Source of the DNA: Bin87 sp965203195
GTDB lineage: Bacteria; Chloroflexota; Dehalococcoidia; Lucifugimonadales; UBA3495
Direction of reading: 5' to 3'
Assembly (NCBI GenBank): GCA_965203195.1
Contig: OZ241860.1
Coordinates: 2,790,001 to 2,854,000 of the forward strand
Length of the DNA: 64,000 nucleotides
Positions within the stretch are counted from its first letter, which is position 1, and every line of letters begins with the position of its first letter. Position numbers and translations under genes: made by a program. This document shows positions 1 to 8,102 of this stretch, piece by piece. The notes under the pieces are model-generated. The model made no database searches and was not told the DNA's origin. It saw nothing but the letters and a program-made list of their open reading frames with translations.

Positions 1-1
1 C

Positions 2-910
2 ATCTACACCGGGGATACTCTGGCCGGCGAAATCCTGGACGCCCCTCTTGATGACCACGACAGCGGCTGGGGCGCCGGACGCCTGCTGGATGCGTCCCTG
101 GCGCAGACGGCGCATTCGCTGGCCGCCGGCAGTCTCCGGTTGCCCGCCGAACCCCAGGGTCGGCCGTTGCCCATAACGCGCTTGCGGGAAATCGGGCGGC
201 TGGGCGTCCACGACTCCCTGCTGACGATGACCACCCACGGCGGCCCTTTTATCAAGATGGCGCCCAGCCCCACGGCAACCTACCCGGCCCTGTACAACCA
301 CCACGCGCGCCGCGAGACCCGCCTGGTTTGCGAGCCCGACTCACAGCTGCGGGTGCGCCCCGGCGGCGAAAGCCGCGCCGCCGAACTTTGGCCCACGGCC
401 AGCCGCGCGCATCTGAACCGGGATTTCACCTTCGGTTCCCAGGCCCTGGCGGTGGCCTTTACGGAATTGGTATCCATAGGAGGTACGGTGTGGCCCAACA
501 TCGGTTTTGACGACAACCGATTTGACTACGCCTTTACGGTGTGGGGCAACAGCACGCTGGGTCTGTTGTCCTACTGGTGGCATTCCAGCCGCCAGCAGTC
601 CAGCAAAGCCAGAATGACCCGCCTGGTTATCCCCAATCTGCCCACCCTTGACCTGCGCGCGCTCACTGACGACCAACTGGCGATGGCGCAGGCCATCTTT
701 GACGAGTTCCGTGACAAAGAGCTACTGCCGGCGTACCTGGCCGACGCCGACGCCAACCGGGCGCTGCTGGACCGCCGGGTAGTCTGCGACCTGCTCGGCT
801 TTGACAACACCGTCTATCAGGCGGTGCGCCGCCTGGCCGCCAAGTGGTGCGCCGAACCCAGCGTCCACGGCGGCAAAGCCCGCCCCGGGTCGGCAACCTT
901 CGCCGTATGA
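2..910 (+). CDS. C-terminal part of a DNA methylase-like protein (5' end outside window)
   Basis: The reading frame is open from base 2 to the TGA at 908-910, so the gene begins before the window; the first internal ATG at 140 is not a convincing start. The visible 302 residues contain a segment around FAVWGNSTLG-like residues (VWGNSTLGLLSYWW), then IPNLPTLDLRALTD, and a tail with LDRRVVCDLLG and AEPSVHGGK. This pattern of a 'short-fragment, small-residue' strip followed by a leucine-rich D-L-R-x-L-T-D-x-Q-L helix and a late L-D-x-x-V motif resembles target-recognition/C-terminal regions of N-6 DNA methylases of type I/IIG or phage-defence systems. The catalytic part is not visible, so the assignment is an inference from the tail only. 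Confidence 0.5.
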   Translation: MYTGDTLAGEILDAPLDDHDSGWGAGRLLDASLAQTAHSLAAGSLRLPAEPQGRPLPITRLREIGRLGVHDSLLTMTTHGGPFIKMAPSPTATYPALYNHHARRETRLVCEPDSQLRVRPGGESRAAELWPTASRAHLNRDFTFGSQALAVAFTELVSIGGTVWPNIGFDDNRFDYAFTVWGNSTLGLLSYWWHSSRQQSSKARMTRLVIPNLPTLDLRALTDDQLAMAQAIFDEFRDKELLPAYLADADANRALLDRRVVCDLLGFDNTVYQAVRRLAAKWCAEPSVHGGKARPGSATFAV

Positions 911-1035
911 CGCCGGCGCTTGCCGGATACCTCCGGCATCATACCAGGCCAGCGCCGGTTCGTTATGCCATCTCCCCCGCCCCGGTTGCGGCGCCCCGGT
1001 ACAGTGCCCAGGTATAGCGCATCGCCGCACTGATA

Positions 1036-1197
1036 AACTTGGCGGCCTTTGGAATGCCCGTCTCTGGGTATCCGGTTGGAGCCGCATTCCGGGCAACGCG
1101 CCTGGCGGCGATAGACGCGGGGACGGGCCATCGTTCCGACCTCCTAAAAACCGGATAGCCTGATTCCGGCACAGCGCCAGTTTATGTTGAGAATACC
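1036..1197 (-). mobile_element. 5' remnant of an IS1-like element
   Basis: On the minus strand a start codon at 1131 opens a short InsA-like zinc-ribbon (CPECGSNRIPRDGHSKG, then YQCGD) that loses homology after about 33 residues. Sixty-six bases upstream, at 1177-1197, lies a degenerate copy of the IS1-like terminal repeat (ends TTGAGAATACC). In the intact copy at 7204-8035 the distance from the end of the element to insA is 65 bases, so geometry agrees. The rest of this copy is gone. It is more diverged than the other copies here, so it is an older insertion or a different subfamily. The remaining bases between 911 and 1315 hold nothing else I can support. Confidence 0.6.
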
Positions 1198-1315
1198 AAA
1201 CCGCAACGGAGCCGCACTTCCAAATAATGCGGCTTGACTTCCCATCCCATTCCAACGCCGGCCCGCCCTGTGGAATGTTGACCGACCTCGCGCCCACCGG
1301 TCTGCCGGCGCCGCC

Positions 1316-1939
1316 CTAACCCAGCAGTGCCCGCAGCCCGGCGCCAATCTGCCGCCCAATTTCCCCCACCCCGGCGGCGTAAGCAATGCCCACCAGCAGC
1401 ACAACCGCCACCGTCAGCGTCAGTGCCACCGCCACAATCAACCGCCACCGCCACCGCCAGCGTCCGCCCCGCCGCCCTTCCCGGTTGCGCCGGTCGCTCC
1501 GGTAATCCCACGGACGCTGCCCTTTCCCGCCCCGCCGCCACACGCCGCGCCGCTGCCGCCGGGCCTCCGCTTCCGCCCGGTCCAACCCCAGCTCCTGCCC
1601 TCCGTAGCGGCCATACCAATAGGCCATCCCGGCCTGCACCATCTGCGCGTTCACCGAATTGCGCCGCCCCCGCCGGCCCCGTCCCCGGTACAGCAGCGCC
1701 ACCCGCCGCCCGTAGCGGTCGGTGTCCATCACCTCAATGCGCAGGCTGCCGCCCCCGCGCACCAGAGACTGCAAGTGCGCCCGCGCCGCCGCACCGTTGG
1801 GCTGCGCCAGCTCCGGCGCGTCAATGGCGTACAGCCGCACCGGAAACGGACGCCGCCGCATCATCCCCAGCAGCCCGCCGTACTGCGCCTCCACCGAGTC
1901 GCCGTCCACCACCCGCCGTATCTTAACCCGCCGCGCCAT
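1316..1939 (-). CDS. Thermonuclease (SNase)-fold protein with C-terminal membrane anchor
   Basis: The 207-residue product begins MARRVKIRRVVDGDSVEA, the first strand of a staphylococcal-nuclease fold, and continues with RLYAIDAPE, a DTDRYGRRVA strand, VNAQMVQAGMAYWY and a RRQRRGVW end, the usual order of SNase landmarks (calcium-binding D in VDGDS and in DAPE; catalytic R in YGRR region). A basic linker rich in Arg follows and then one hydrophobic span near residues 168-190. That suggests a nuclease held at the membrane, unlike the secreted prototypes. It starts 43 bases after the sulfurtransferase stop on the same strand and is probably cotranscribed with it. No clear Shine-Dalgarno is visible. 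Confidence 0.85.
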   Translation of the reverse strand: MARRVKIRRVVDGDSVEAQYGGLLGMMRRRPFPVRLYAIDAPELAQPNGAAARAHLQSLVRGGGSLRIEVMDTDRYGRRVALLYRGRGRRGRRNSVNAQMVQAGMAYWYGRYGGQELGLDRAEAEARRQRRGVWRRGGKGQRPWDYRSDRRNREGRRGGRWRWRWRLIVAVALTLTVAVVLLVGIAYAAGVGEIGRQIGAGLRALLG

Positions 1940-1982
1940 CGGATGCCCAACCCCATTGCCTGAAAGGAGGCGGGAGCCGCCA

Positions 1983-2837
1983 CTAGACCGTCAGCGGCGT
2001 ATCGTCGCGGTTCGCCCATTCGCCCATTGACGCGTCATAGTTCCTGGCGTTCTCAAAACCCACCAGCCGCAGCACAAAGTTGCCGTGCGCCGCACGGATG
2101 CCCGCCTGTCAATACGAATACACCGCCCTGCCCGGCGTAATCCCATGCTCCGCCAGGATGCGCCGGATTTCAGCCGCCGGCTTGAACCGGTGCGTCTGCC
2201 GATCCACCAGATGAAACCACTCCAGATGAACGGCGCCGGGAATATGCCCCACCCGCCGGTTGCGGTAATTCTCGGCCGTGCCGTTCCACTCGGCATCGCT
2301 GCGGACATCCCACACCACCACATTGTCCAGAGTGCAGGCCGCCTTCAGTTCATCCCCGGTGGCGATATACGAATCGTCGGCCCGCGGCGTAAAAGTGACC
2401 GCCGCCGGCGGACGGGGCCGGTCAAAACCCACCGGCTGCCCCGCATTCACCCAAGCTCGCCAGCCCCCGTTCAGCACCATCGTATTCCGGTGCCCGTAGT
2501 ACCGGAATACCCACCACATCCGCGCGGCGGTCAGACCCTGGGCGTGGTCGTAGGTCACCACGGTGGTATCATCGCCAATGCCCAGACCTTCGGCCAGCGC
2601 CCGGAACTGCTCCGGCGTCATCACCCGCTGGCGGTTGGAATCGGGGTCTTTGGCCCAGTTGTCGGGAACCAGCGCCGCCCCGGGAATATGCCCCCGCTGG
2701 TAAGCGTCGGCGGTATTGGCGCAGTCCAGGATGACCACATCAGGGTCGTCCCGATGCGCCGCAACCCACTCGGGGTCGGTGAGATACTCGGGATGAGCGT
2801 AGGCGTCCACATCGGCATTGGCATTACGGGCGGTCAT
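1983..2837 (-). CDS. Rhodanese-type sulfurtransferase (TST/MPST) with in-frame TGA at the catalytic cysteine
   Basis: Two-rhodanese-domain sulfurtransferase that would move sulfane sulfur from thiosulfate or mercaptopyruvate to an acceptor. The start at 2837 is chosen because GGAG precedes ATG by about 8 bases and the protein then matches the family (YLTDPEWV, VILDCANTADAYQRGHIPGA, VTYDHAQGLTAARMWW, HIPGAVHLEW). At 2109-2111 the codon expected to encode the persulfide cysteine is TGA: the frame reads A-V-Y-S-Y-TGA-Q-A-G-I-R-A-A-H and then continues for 41 well-conserved codons (NFVLRLVGFENARNYD, GEWANRDD) to TAG at 1983-1985. It is therefore either a selenoprotein or a gene with a fresh nonsense mutation; without readthrough the product lacks its nucleophile. 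It is transcribed divergently from the phosphatase genes. Confidence 0.85.
2083..2111 (-). promoter_or_regulatory. Candidate SECIS-like hairpin after the UGA
   Basis: Immediately 3' of the UGA (2109-2111), 11 bases on, CCGUGC pairs perfectly with GCACGG around a GGC loop (2083-2097). The loop begins 17 nt after the UGA and starts with GG. Bacterial SECIS rules as I remember them ask for a short stem, a G near the loop start and roughly 16-37 nt spacing, and this fits. The same bases encode the conserved Arg-Ala-Ala-His, so the hairpin may be a by-product of GC-rich codons. Confidence 0.3.
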
Positions 2838-2990
2838 CGGGCGGCTCCTGTCGAGGGCAAAGTTTGAGTTGCCACGGGCGGGGATTTGTGATTGTAGGCG
2901 CACGGGGTGGGCGGGGTCAACCGCCGGCGGGACAATCGCACTCAATCTGAGGGTAGCCTCTACGCTGCGCCTGCCGGTCAAAGATACGAT

Positions 2991-3019
2991 TTGCCCAATC
3001 TCCTACGCTATCGTACAAT
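2991..3019 (+). promoter_or_regulatory. Promoter of the tandem phosphatase gene
   Basis: TTGCCC (2991-2996) and TACAAT (3014-3019) are separated by exactly 17 bases and sit 47 bases before the ATG at 3066. The duplicated copy upstream of 4384 conserves the arrangement, which supports both as real housekeeping-sigma promoters. Confidence 0.7.
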
Positions 3020-3065
3020 GTGTTCTCGAGTGCTTGCTCGCAACCCGTTTGTGGAGGCCAATCCT

Positions 3066-4097
3066 ATGACCGAGCGTCCCATAGAAAATTGCTACTGGGT
3101 AGTCCCCGGCAAAGTGCTGGCCGGCGAATACCCCCGGGACCTGAACAACGCCGTTTCCAAGCTGGCCCGGCTGACCGATGCCGGTGTCACCGCATTCATT
3201 GACCTCACCGATGATAGGGAGCTGAAACCCTATGCTCGTCTGCTGGAGGGGCAGGCATCTCACCGGAGGTTTCCCATCCGTGATATGTCCACCCCGCATT
3301 CCCCGGAACTGACCTCTGCCGCGCTGGACGCTATTGACGACCACATCCGCAATGGCGAAGGCGTCGCCTACGTGCATTGCTGGGGTGGCACGGGGCGCAC
3401 CGGCACCATCGTCGGCTGCTGGTTGGTGCGGCACGGGCGTACCGGAGAGGCGGCACTGGCGCGCTTGGCCGAATTGTGGAAAATCAACCCCAAGTCGAGC
3501 CGGCGCCCCGTTTCCCCCGAAAGAGAGTCGCAGCGGGACTATGTGCGGAACTGGCGGGAGGTCAATCGCACAATCGAACGCCCCATAGAAAATTGCTACT
3601 GGGTAGTCCCCGGCAAAGTGCTGGCCGGCGAATACCCCCGGGACCCGGACAACGCCTTTTCCAAGCTGGCCCGGCTGACGGAGGCCGGCGTCACGGCCTT
3701 CATCGACCTTACCGTGGTGGGCGAGGCCAGCCGTGTGGAGGGGGAACGGAAACTCTACTCCCATCTACTGGAAGGGCAAGCGTCGCACCAGCGGTTTCCT
3801 ATCCACATGGTAACAACACCGCGGTCAACCGAATTGACCGCTACTGCGCTGGATGCTATTGACGCGCACATCAGTGGCGGCAAGGGCGTCATTTACGTCC
3901 ATTGCGGGGGCGGCACGGGGCGCACCGGAACCATCATCGGCTGCTGGCTGGCGCGGCACGGGCATACCGGGCCGGCGGCGTTGCGACGCTTGGCCGAATT
4001 GTACCAGACCAACCCCAAGTCGCAACGCCGCCCACTCTCCCCGGATACCAATGAACAGCGCGCCTACATACGGCGTTGGCAGGAGCAAACCCGGTGA
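3066..4097 (+). CDS. Tandem dual-specificity protein phosphatase (two fused domains)
   Basis: The 343-residue product consists of two near-identical copies of one about 168-residue phosphatase domain. Each copy opens with RPIENCYWVVPGKVLAGEYPRD and carries the CX5R P-loop (HCWGGTGRTGT in the first, HCGGGTGRTGT in the second) with the nucleophilic Cys and the Arg intact, so both domains could be active. The fusion arose by tandem duplication: where the second copy should start, the first runs on through N-R-T-I-E-R-P. Start 3066 has GGAGG eight bases upstream. The enzymes would be cytosolic phosphotyrosine/phosphoserine or small-molecule phosphatases; the substrate cannot be read from sequence. 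A third copy follows at 4384. Confidence 0.88.
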   Translation: MTERPIENCYWVVPGKVLAGEYPRDLNNAVSKLARLTDAGVTAFIDLTDDRELKPYARLLEGQASHRRFPIRDMSTPHSPELTSAALDAIDDHIRNGEGVAYVHCWGGTGRTGTIVGCWLVRHGRTGEAALARLAELWKINPKSSRRPVSPERESQRDYVRNWREVNRTIERPIENCYWVVPGKVLAGEYPRDPDNAFSKLARLTEAGVTAFIDLTVVGEASRVEGERKLYSHLLEGQASHQRFPIHMVTTPRSTELTATALDAIDAHISGGKGVIYVHCGGGTGRTGTIIGCWLARHGHTGPAALRRLAELYQTNPKSQRRPLSPDTNEQRAYIRRWQEQTR

Positions 4098-4116
4098 CCA
4101 CCACACGCCAGCGCTG

Positions 4117-4200
4117 CTACAGTGCCCCTGGAATATGTCCCCACTGGTAAGCGTCCGAGGTATTGGCGCAGTCCAGGATGACCCCGTCAGGGTCGGTGAG
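4117..4200 (-). pseudogene. Fragment of a duplicated sulfurtransferase gene
   Basis: A 27-codon minus-strand piece, LTDPDGVILDCANTSDAYQ followed by WGHIPGAL and a stop, copies the N-terminal part of the sulfurtransferase at 1983-2837 with an internal deletion. It lies, as in the original, in front of a divergent promoter and a phosphatase gene, so a block containing the sulfurtransferase start, the intergenic promoter and the phosphatase was duplicated and the sulfurtransferase end then lost. It cannot make a functional protein. Confidence 0.8.
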
Positions 4201-4308
4201 TACCTGTGGTTGTAGGCTCGTGAGACGGGCAAGGTCAACCGCCGGCGGGCCAATCGCATTCAATCTGATGGTGTCCACTATGCCGCCCCTGCCGGTCAAG
4301 CCTACCAT

Positions 4309-4337
4309 TTGACCGATGTCTGACGCTACCATACAAT
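4309..4337 (+). promoter_or_regulatory. Promoter of the second phosphatase gene
   Basis: TTGACC (4309-4314), a 17-base spacer and TACAAT (4332-4337), 46 bases before the ATG at 4384. It is the duplicated counterpart of the 2991-3019 promoter with a better -35 box, so this gene and the overlapping ADP-ribosylglycohydrolase may be expressed more strongly. Confidence 0.7.
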
Positions 4338-4383
4338 GCGGCCCTGGATGCTTTCAGGCAACCCGTTTGCGGAGGCCAATCCT

Positions 4384-4890
4384 ATGACCGCGCGTCCCAT
4401 TGAAAATTCCTACTGGGTAGTTCCCGGCAAAGTGCTGGCCGGCGAATACCCCCGCGACCTGACCGACGCCGCTTCCAAGCTGGCCCGGCTGACCGGCGCC
4501 GGCGTTACCGCGTTCATTGACCTCACCGAGGACGGGGAACTGAAACCCTATGCCCACCTGCTGGAGGGACAAGCATCTCACCGGAGATTTCCCATCCCTG
4601 ATGTGTCTATCCCGCATTCCCCGGAACTGACTTCCGCCGCGCTGGACGCTATTGACGACCACATCCGCAACGGCGAAGGCATCGCCTACGTGCACTGCTG
4701 GGGCGGCGTAGGCCGCACCGGAACCATCATCGGCTGCTGGCTGGCCCGGCACGGCTATACCGGAGATGCGGCGCTGCGACTGCTGGCCGAATTGTATCAG
4801 ACCAACCCCAAGTCGCAACGCTGTCCCCACTCCCCCGAGACTAACGAACAGCGCGCCTACATAAGGAATTGGCAGGAGCAAACCCGATGA
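4384..4890 (+). CDS. Dual-specificity protein phosphatase (single domain)
   Basis: A 168-residue third copy of the phosphatase domain (starts MTARPIENSYWVVPGKV) with P-loop HCWGGVGRTGT; the Cys and Arg of CX5R are present. Start chosen by GGAGG eight bases upstream, identical to the first gene. The stop overlaps the next start as ATGA, so it is translationally coupled to the ADP-ribosylglycohydrolase. The single-domain form is the ancestral architecture; the upstream fused gene is derived. Coupling suggests a joint role in removing phosphate and ADP-ribose groups, which is an inference. Confidence 0.88.
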   Translation: MTARPIENSYWVVPGKVLAGEYPRDLTDAASKLARLTGAGVTAFIDLTEDGELKPYAHLLEGQASHRRFPIPDVSIPHSPELTSAALDAIDDHIRNGEGIAYVHCWGGVGRTGTIIGCWLARHGYTGDAALRLLAELYQTNPKSQRCPHSPETNEQRAYIRNWQEQTR

Positions 4891-5825
4891 CCACCACACG
4901 CCAGCGCTACCACGGCGCCCTCCTCGGCCTCGCCGCCGGCGACGCCGTCGGCACCGCCGTAGAGTTCCGCAGCCCCGGAACCTTCGCCCCCGTAACCGAC
5001 CTCCTCGGTGGCGGCCCCTTCAAACTGCAACCCGGACAGTGGACCGACGACACCTCAATGGCCCTCTGCCTGGCCGAAAGCCTGGTGGAATGCGCCGCCT
5101 TCGACCCTGTCGACCAGATGAACCGCTACATCCGCTGGTGGCGTGAAGGCCACCTGTCCCCCACCGGCGACTGCTTTGACATCGGCATCACCGTCTCCAA
5201 AGCCCTGCATACCTACGAGGATACCGGCGACCCCTTCGCCGGCTCCACCGACCCCTTCACCGCCGGCAACGGCAGCCTGATGCGCCTGGCCCCTGCCCCT
5301 CTCTTCTTTGCCGCCCACCCTGAACGCGCCATCGCCATGAGCTCCGAAAGCTCCCGCACCACCCACGCCGCCCGCACTTGCCTGGACGCCTGCCGCTACT
5401 TCGGCGGCCTGCTCGTGGGCACCGTGAACGACGTCGACCGGGAAACCCTGCTGTCCCCCGACTACGCCCCCGTCCCCGGCCTCTGGGAACGGGAACCCCT
5501 GTGCCCTGAAATCGCCGAAATCGCCGCCGGCTCCTTCCGCCGCCGCCAGCCCCCGGAAATCGTCGGCAGCGGCTATGCCGTCAAATCCCTGGAAGCCGCC
5601 CTGTGGGCCTTTGACCGCTCCGACACCTTCGAGCAAGGCTGCCTCCTGGCCGTGAACCTGGGCGACGACGCCGATACCACCGCCGCCATCTACGGCCAAA
5701 TCGCCGGCGCCTGCTACGGCGTTGACGCCATACCCGCCCGCTGGCGGGAACGCATCGCCATGGCCGACCTCATCACCGACCTGGCCGACCGCCTCTACGC
5801 CGCCGCCGGCTGGGAAAACGAATAA
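4887..5825 (+). CDS. ADP-ribosylglycohydrolase family protein
   Basis: 312 residues with the family landmarks: GLAAGDAVGTAVEF near the N-terminus, the metal-binding GQWTDDTSMAL, FTAGNGSLMRL in the middle and NLGDDADTTAAIYGQIAGA near the C-terminus. These are the Mg/Mn-coordinating T-D-D and D-D-A-D-T residues of DraG/ARH enzymes, so it should hydrolyse ADP-ribose from a protein, nucleic acid or small molecule. The ATG overlaps the stop of the phosphatase. The last 53 bases overlap the 3' end of the convergent GNAT gene. No ADP-ribosyltransferase is visible in the window. Confidence 0.92.
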   Translation: MTTTRQRYHGALLGLAAGDAVGTAVEFRSPGTFAPVTDLLGGGPFKLQPGQWTDDTSMALCLAESLVECAAFDPVDQMNRYIRWWREGHLSPTGDCFDIGITVSKALHTYEDTGDPFAGSTDPFTAGNGSLMRLAPAPLFFAAHPERAIAMSSESSRTTHAARTCLDACRYFGGLLVGTVNDVDRETLLSPDYAPVPGLWEREPLCPEIAEIAAGSFRRRQPPEIVGSGYAVKSLEAALWAFDRSDTFEQGCLLAVNLGDDADTTAAIYGQIAGACYGVDAIPARWRERIAMADLITDLADRLYAAAGWENE

Positions 5826-6471
5826 AGCCGCCCGCCCGGCCCCCTACCCGGCGCCGTTCCCGTTGCCCGCCCCTGCCGTTGCCCGCCCCTGCCGTTGCCA
5901 CCCGCCGCCGCTCCCCGCGCTCCCGGGCGGCGGCGTGCCAGTCCCGGCGCGTCACTTCCATCCGAATAAAATCATACGACAGCCGTCGTACCCGCCCCAC
6001 TGCCCGGAAACCGGAACGCTCAAAACACTTGCGCGCCCGGTGATTCCACTCCAGCGTATGCAAATACACCCGTTGCAACTCCATACCCTCAAACATATGC
6101 TCCAGCAGCGTCACCACCGCATCATAGCCGTACCCCCCGCTCCAGTAATCCTTGTCCCCGATAACGATGCCCAGCTCCGCCTCTTTGGATATGCTGTTCA
6201 GGTCATAGTACATACAATTCCCGATGTATTTGCCCCCGTCCGCCTCAATCCCGAAGTGGTGCGAACCGGGCGTCGGGTGCCGCAGCTGGCTCTCAAAATT
6301 CTTCAGAAAGCGCTCGTACTTCATCGTCAGCGGCTGGGTGGCGTCCAGCCGCGCGATTTCGGCGTCGCTGCGCCAGATATAATCCTTTTCCGCATCCTGC
6401 ATCCGCTTGCCCCGCAAAATAATGCGGCCCCCCCGCAGCGTCAGCTCCTGCTTCCGTTGTCGCGCTATCAT
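5773..6471 (-). CDS. GNAT-family N-acetyltransferase
   Basis: Residues 10-175 form a RimJ/L-type GNAT domain: RGGRIILRGKRMQDAEKDYIW at the start (shown here in part), FGIEADGGKYIGNC, the acetyl-CoA-binding stretch DKDYWSGGYGYDAV and the ending NHRARKCFERSGFRAVGRVR. The acceptor is unknown. The last 55 or so residues are a Gly/Arg-rich tail that includes a 15-base tandem DNA repeat and overlaps the convergent hydrolase gene by 53 bases, so the tail is probably a stop-codon drift rather than a domain. Likely cotranscribed with the Nudix gene 63 bases upstream. Confidence 0.88.
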   Translation of the reverse strand: MIARQRKQELTLRGGRIILRGKRMQDAEKDYIWRSDAEIARLDATQPLTMKYERFLKNFESQLRHPTPGSHHFGIEADGGKYIGNCMYYDLNSISKEAELGIVIGDKDYWSGGYGYDAVVTLLEHMFEGMELQRVYLHTLEWNHRARKCFERSGFRAVGRVRRLSYDFIRMEVTRRDWHAAARERGERRRVATAGAGNGRGGQRERRRVGGRAGGFIRFPSRRRRRGGRPGR

Positions 6472-6534
6472 CGCCCGCCGCCCTTCCCGGCGCGGAGCCG
6501 GGTCGCCGTCCCGGCAATCGCCGGTAATCGCCCG

Positions 6535-7122
6535 TCAGAAATCGTCAATCAGAGCCCGCGCCGTTTCCAGCACGCTGCGCTCGTTGTCGTATTCCAGCAG
6601 CGCCAGCGCATCCTCGTACCGGTGCCATTCCACCACATCAAACTCGCCATCGTGGTTCGCCGTGCTGCCGCCCAGGGGCTTCATCAGATAAAAATGCACC
6701 GTCTTGTCGTACCGCACGCCGTCATCGTGGCCCACAAAAAAGTAGCGGATGCTGGTAATCGGCGCCAGCACGCGCACGCTGACTCCCGTTTCCTCTTGCA
6801 CTTCCCGCCGCGCCGTTTCCGCCACGCTTTCCCCCGGCTCGGGCGTACCTTTGGGCAGCCGCCAGCTCATTGACCCGTCTCCCTTCCCGCCGTTCCCGTC
6901 GCCGCAGCCGGCCCGAATGCGCCCGCACAGCAGCGTCTCCACCCGCCCGCCGGCCTCGCCCGGCCCCCCGGCATCGGAGCCAGCGTCAACATCAGCGTCA
7001 GCGTCGGCATCAGAATCAGCCTCGGCGCGCCGAAACACCAGCCCCCCGGCCGACATCACCCTGGCCCCGGCATCGGCAATGTACGGTTCATCATCATCTG
7101 GCAAAAGCCTGGCGTTAGTCAT
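6535..7122 (-). CDS. Nudix hydrolase
   Basis: A Nudix domain begins at VMSAGGLVF and has a complete Nudix box, GTPEPGESVAETARREVQ followed by EETGV, matching GX5EX7REUXEEXGU, so it should cleave a nucleoside-diphosphate-linked substrate with Mg. A low-complexity acidic insert (alternating Asp/Ala) sits between the first two strands. The start is uncertain: 7122 (ATG) is used because the domain follows directly, but an ATG at 7170 or a TTG at 7197 in the same frame are possible and none has a strong Shine-Dalgarno. With an ADP-ribosylglycohydrolase nearby, ADP-ribose is an attractive but unproven substrate. Confidence 0.85.
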   Translation of the reverse strand: MTNARLLPDDDEPYIADAGARVMSAGGLVFRRAEADSDADADADVDAGSDAGGPGEAGGRVETLLCGRIRAGCGDGNGGKGDGSMSWRLPKGTPEPGESVAETARREVQEETGVSVRVLAPITSIRYFFVGHDDGVRYDKTVHFYLMKPLGGSTANHDGEFDVVEWHRYEDALALLEYDNERSVLETARALIDDF

Positions 7123-7203
7123 CAGCGCAACACCCGACACGGCGGCAAGCCGTCTGGAATCGGCCCCCATTGTAGCCGCCCCCGCCCGGCGGGTCAAACG
7201 CCG

Positions 7204-8035
7204 GGTATTTTCAGCACGCGCTGGTGATATAATTGGGGCTGGATTTTGCCATTGCCGGAGGTGATACCATGGCCGCCGCCCGTTCCTACCGCGACGATCT
7301 CCAGTGCCCCCACTGCGGCTCCAACTGGCTGCCCAAGGACGGACGCTCCAGGGGCAAACAGACCTACCGCTGCCGCCTGTGCCACTACCGCTTCACGCCC
7401 GACGGCAACCGCCATTACTACTCGGAACAGGTCAAAGAACAGGCCATCGATATGTACGGCGAAGGCATGGCCATAGCCGCCATCAGCCGGGTTCTGGAGG
7501 TCAAGCTGGGGACGGTGTACCAGTGGGTCAAAAAAAGTCCGGTGGGCCTTGGGGATTTGGGCCTGGGTGACCATGCAGCGCCAGCGATGGGGCATGGTTC
7601 CAGCCATATCTTTTGACGAGATGTGGACTTATCAGCAGGCGCGACATGGCAAGAAGCGGCAGGAAGTGTGGATCTGGACGGCGGTGATTGAGCTGCCTGA
7701 TGGTAGGCGGTGCGTGGATTTTGAGGTAGGCGACCGCAGTGGGGAGACTTTTCTGCGGTTGTACGAGCGGTTGCCGGAGGCGGAGCGGTACTACAGCGAT
7801 GACTACGGGGTGTACGGGAGCTGGCTGCCGGCGGAGCGACACATAGTGGGCAAGGGCAAGCTGGCGAACCGGAACGAGGGATTGCACTCGGAGTATCGGG
7901 GGCGGTTGAAGCGATTGGCGCGGGCGACCACTGGGTATACGAAGCAGGTGTGGGTGTTGCGTGGTTCGCTGGCGTTGTTGTGTTTGCGTCCGCGGCGGGG
8001 CCAAAAATCCGATGCCAGCGCGTGTTGAAAATACC
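7204..8035. mobile_element. Intact IS1-like insertion sequence, copy A
   Basis: 832 bp bounded by 21-bp inverted repeats (left GGTATTTTCAGCACGCGCTG..., right differs at one position) and flanked by a perfect 8-bp target duplication AAACGCCG (7196-7203 and 8036-8043). A TATAAT box at 7228-7233 just inside the left repeat could drive the transposase. Length, repeat style, zinc-ribbon insA plus insB and 8-bp duplication are all typical of the IS1 family. An identical-length copy lies at 54090-54921 and decayed ones at 1036-1197 and 8426-9025. Confidence 0.95.
7269..8028 (+). CDS. IS1-like transposase, insA/insB joined by frameshift
   Basis: The first frame (7269-7616) encodes InsA: a zinc ribbon CPHCGSNWLPKDG...CRLCHYRF and a helix-turn-helix IAAISRVLEVKLGTVYQWV. 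The second frame (catalytic InsB, readable from about 7531 to 8028) carries FDEMWTY, ELPDGRRCVDFEVGD, YYSDDYGVYG and a LANRNEGLHSEYRGRLKRL end. The switch point is a run of seven A (7530-7536). Moving from insA to insB needs +1 (or -2), not the -1 shift of classical IS1, so loss of one A by transcriptional slippage is a likely mechanism. The other full copy conserves both the A7 run and the frame relation. Confidence 0.9.
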
Positions 8036-8102
8036 AAACGCCGCCGGCCGGTCAAATCCGTAGCCCGCCTTTACCGGCCCTGGACGAGATGGACTGGCTG
8101 AA

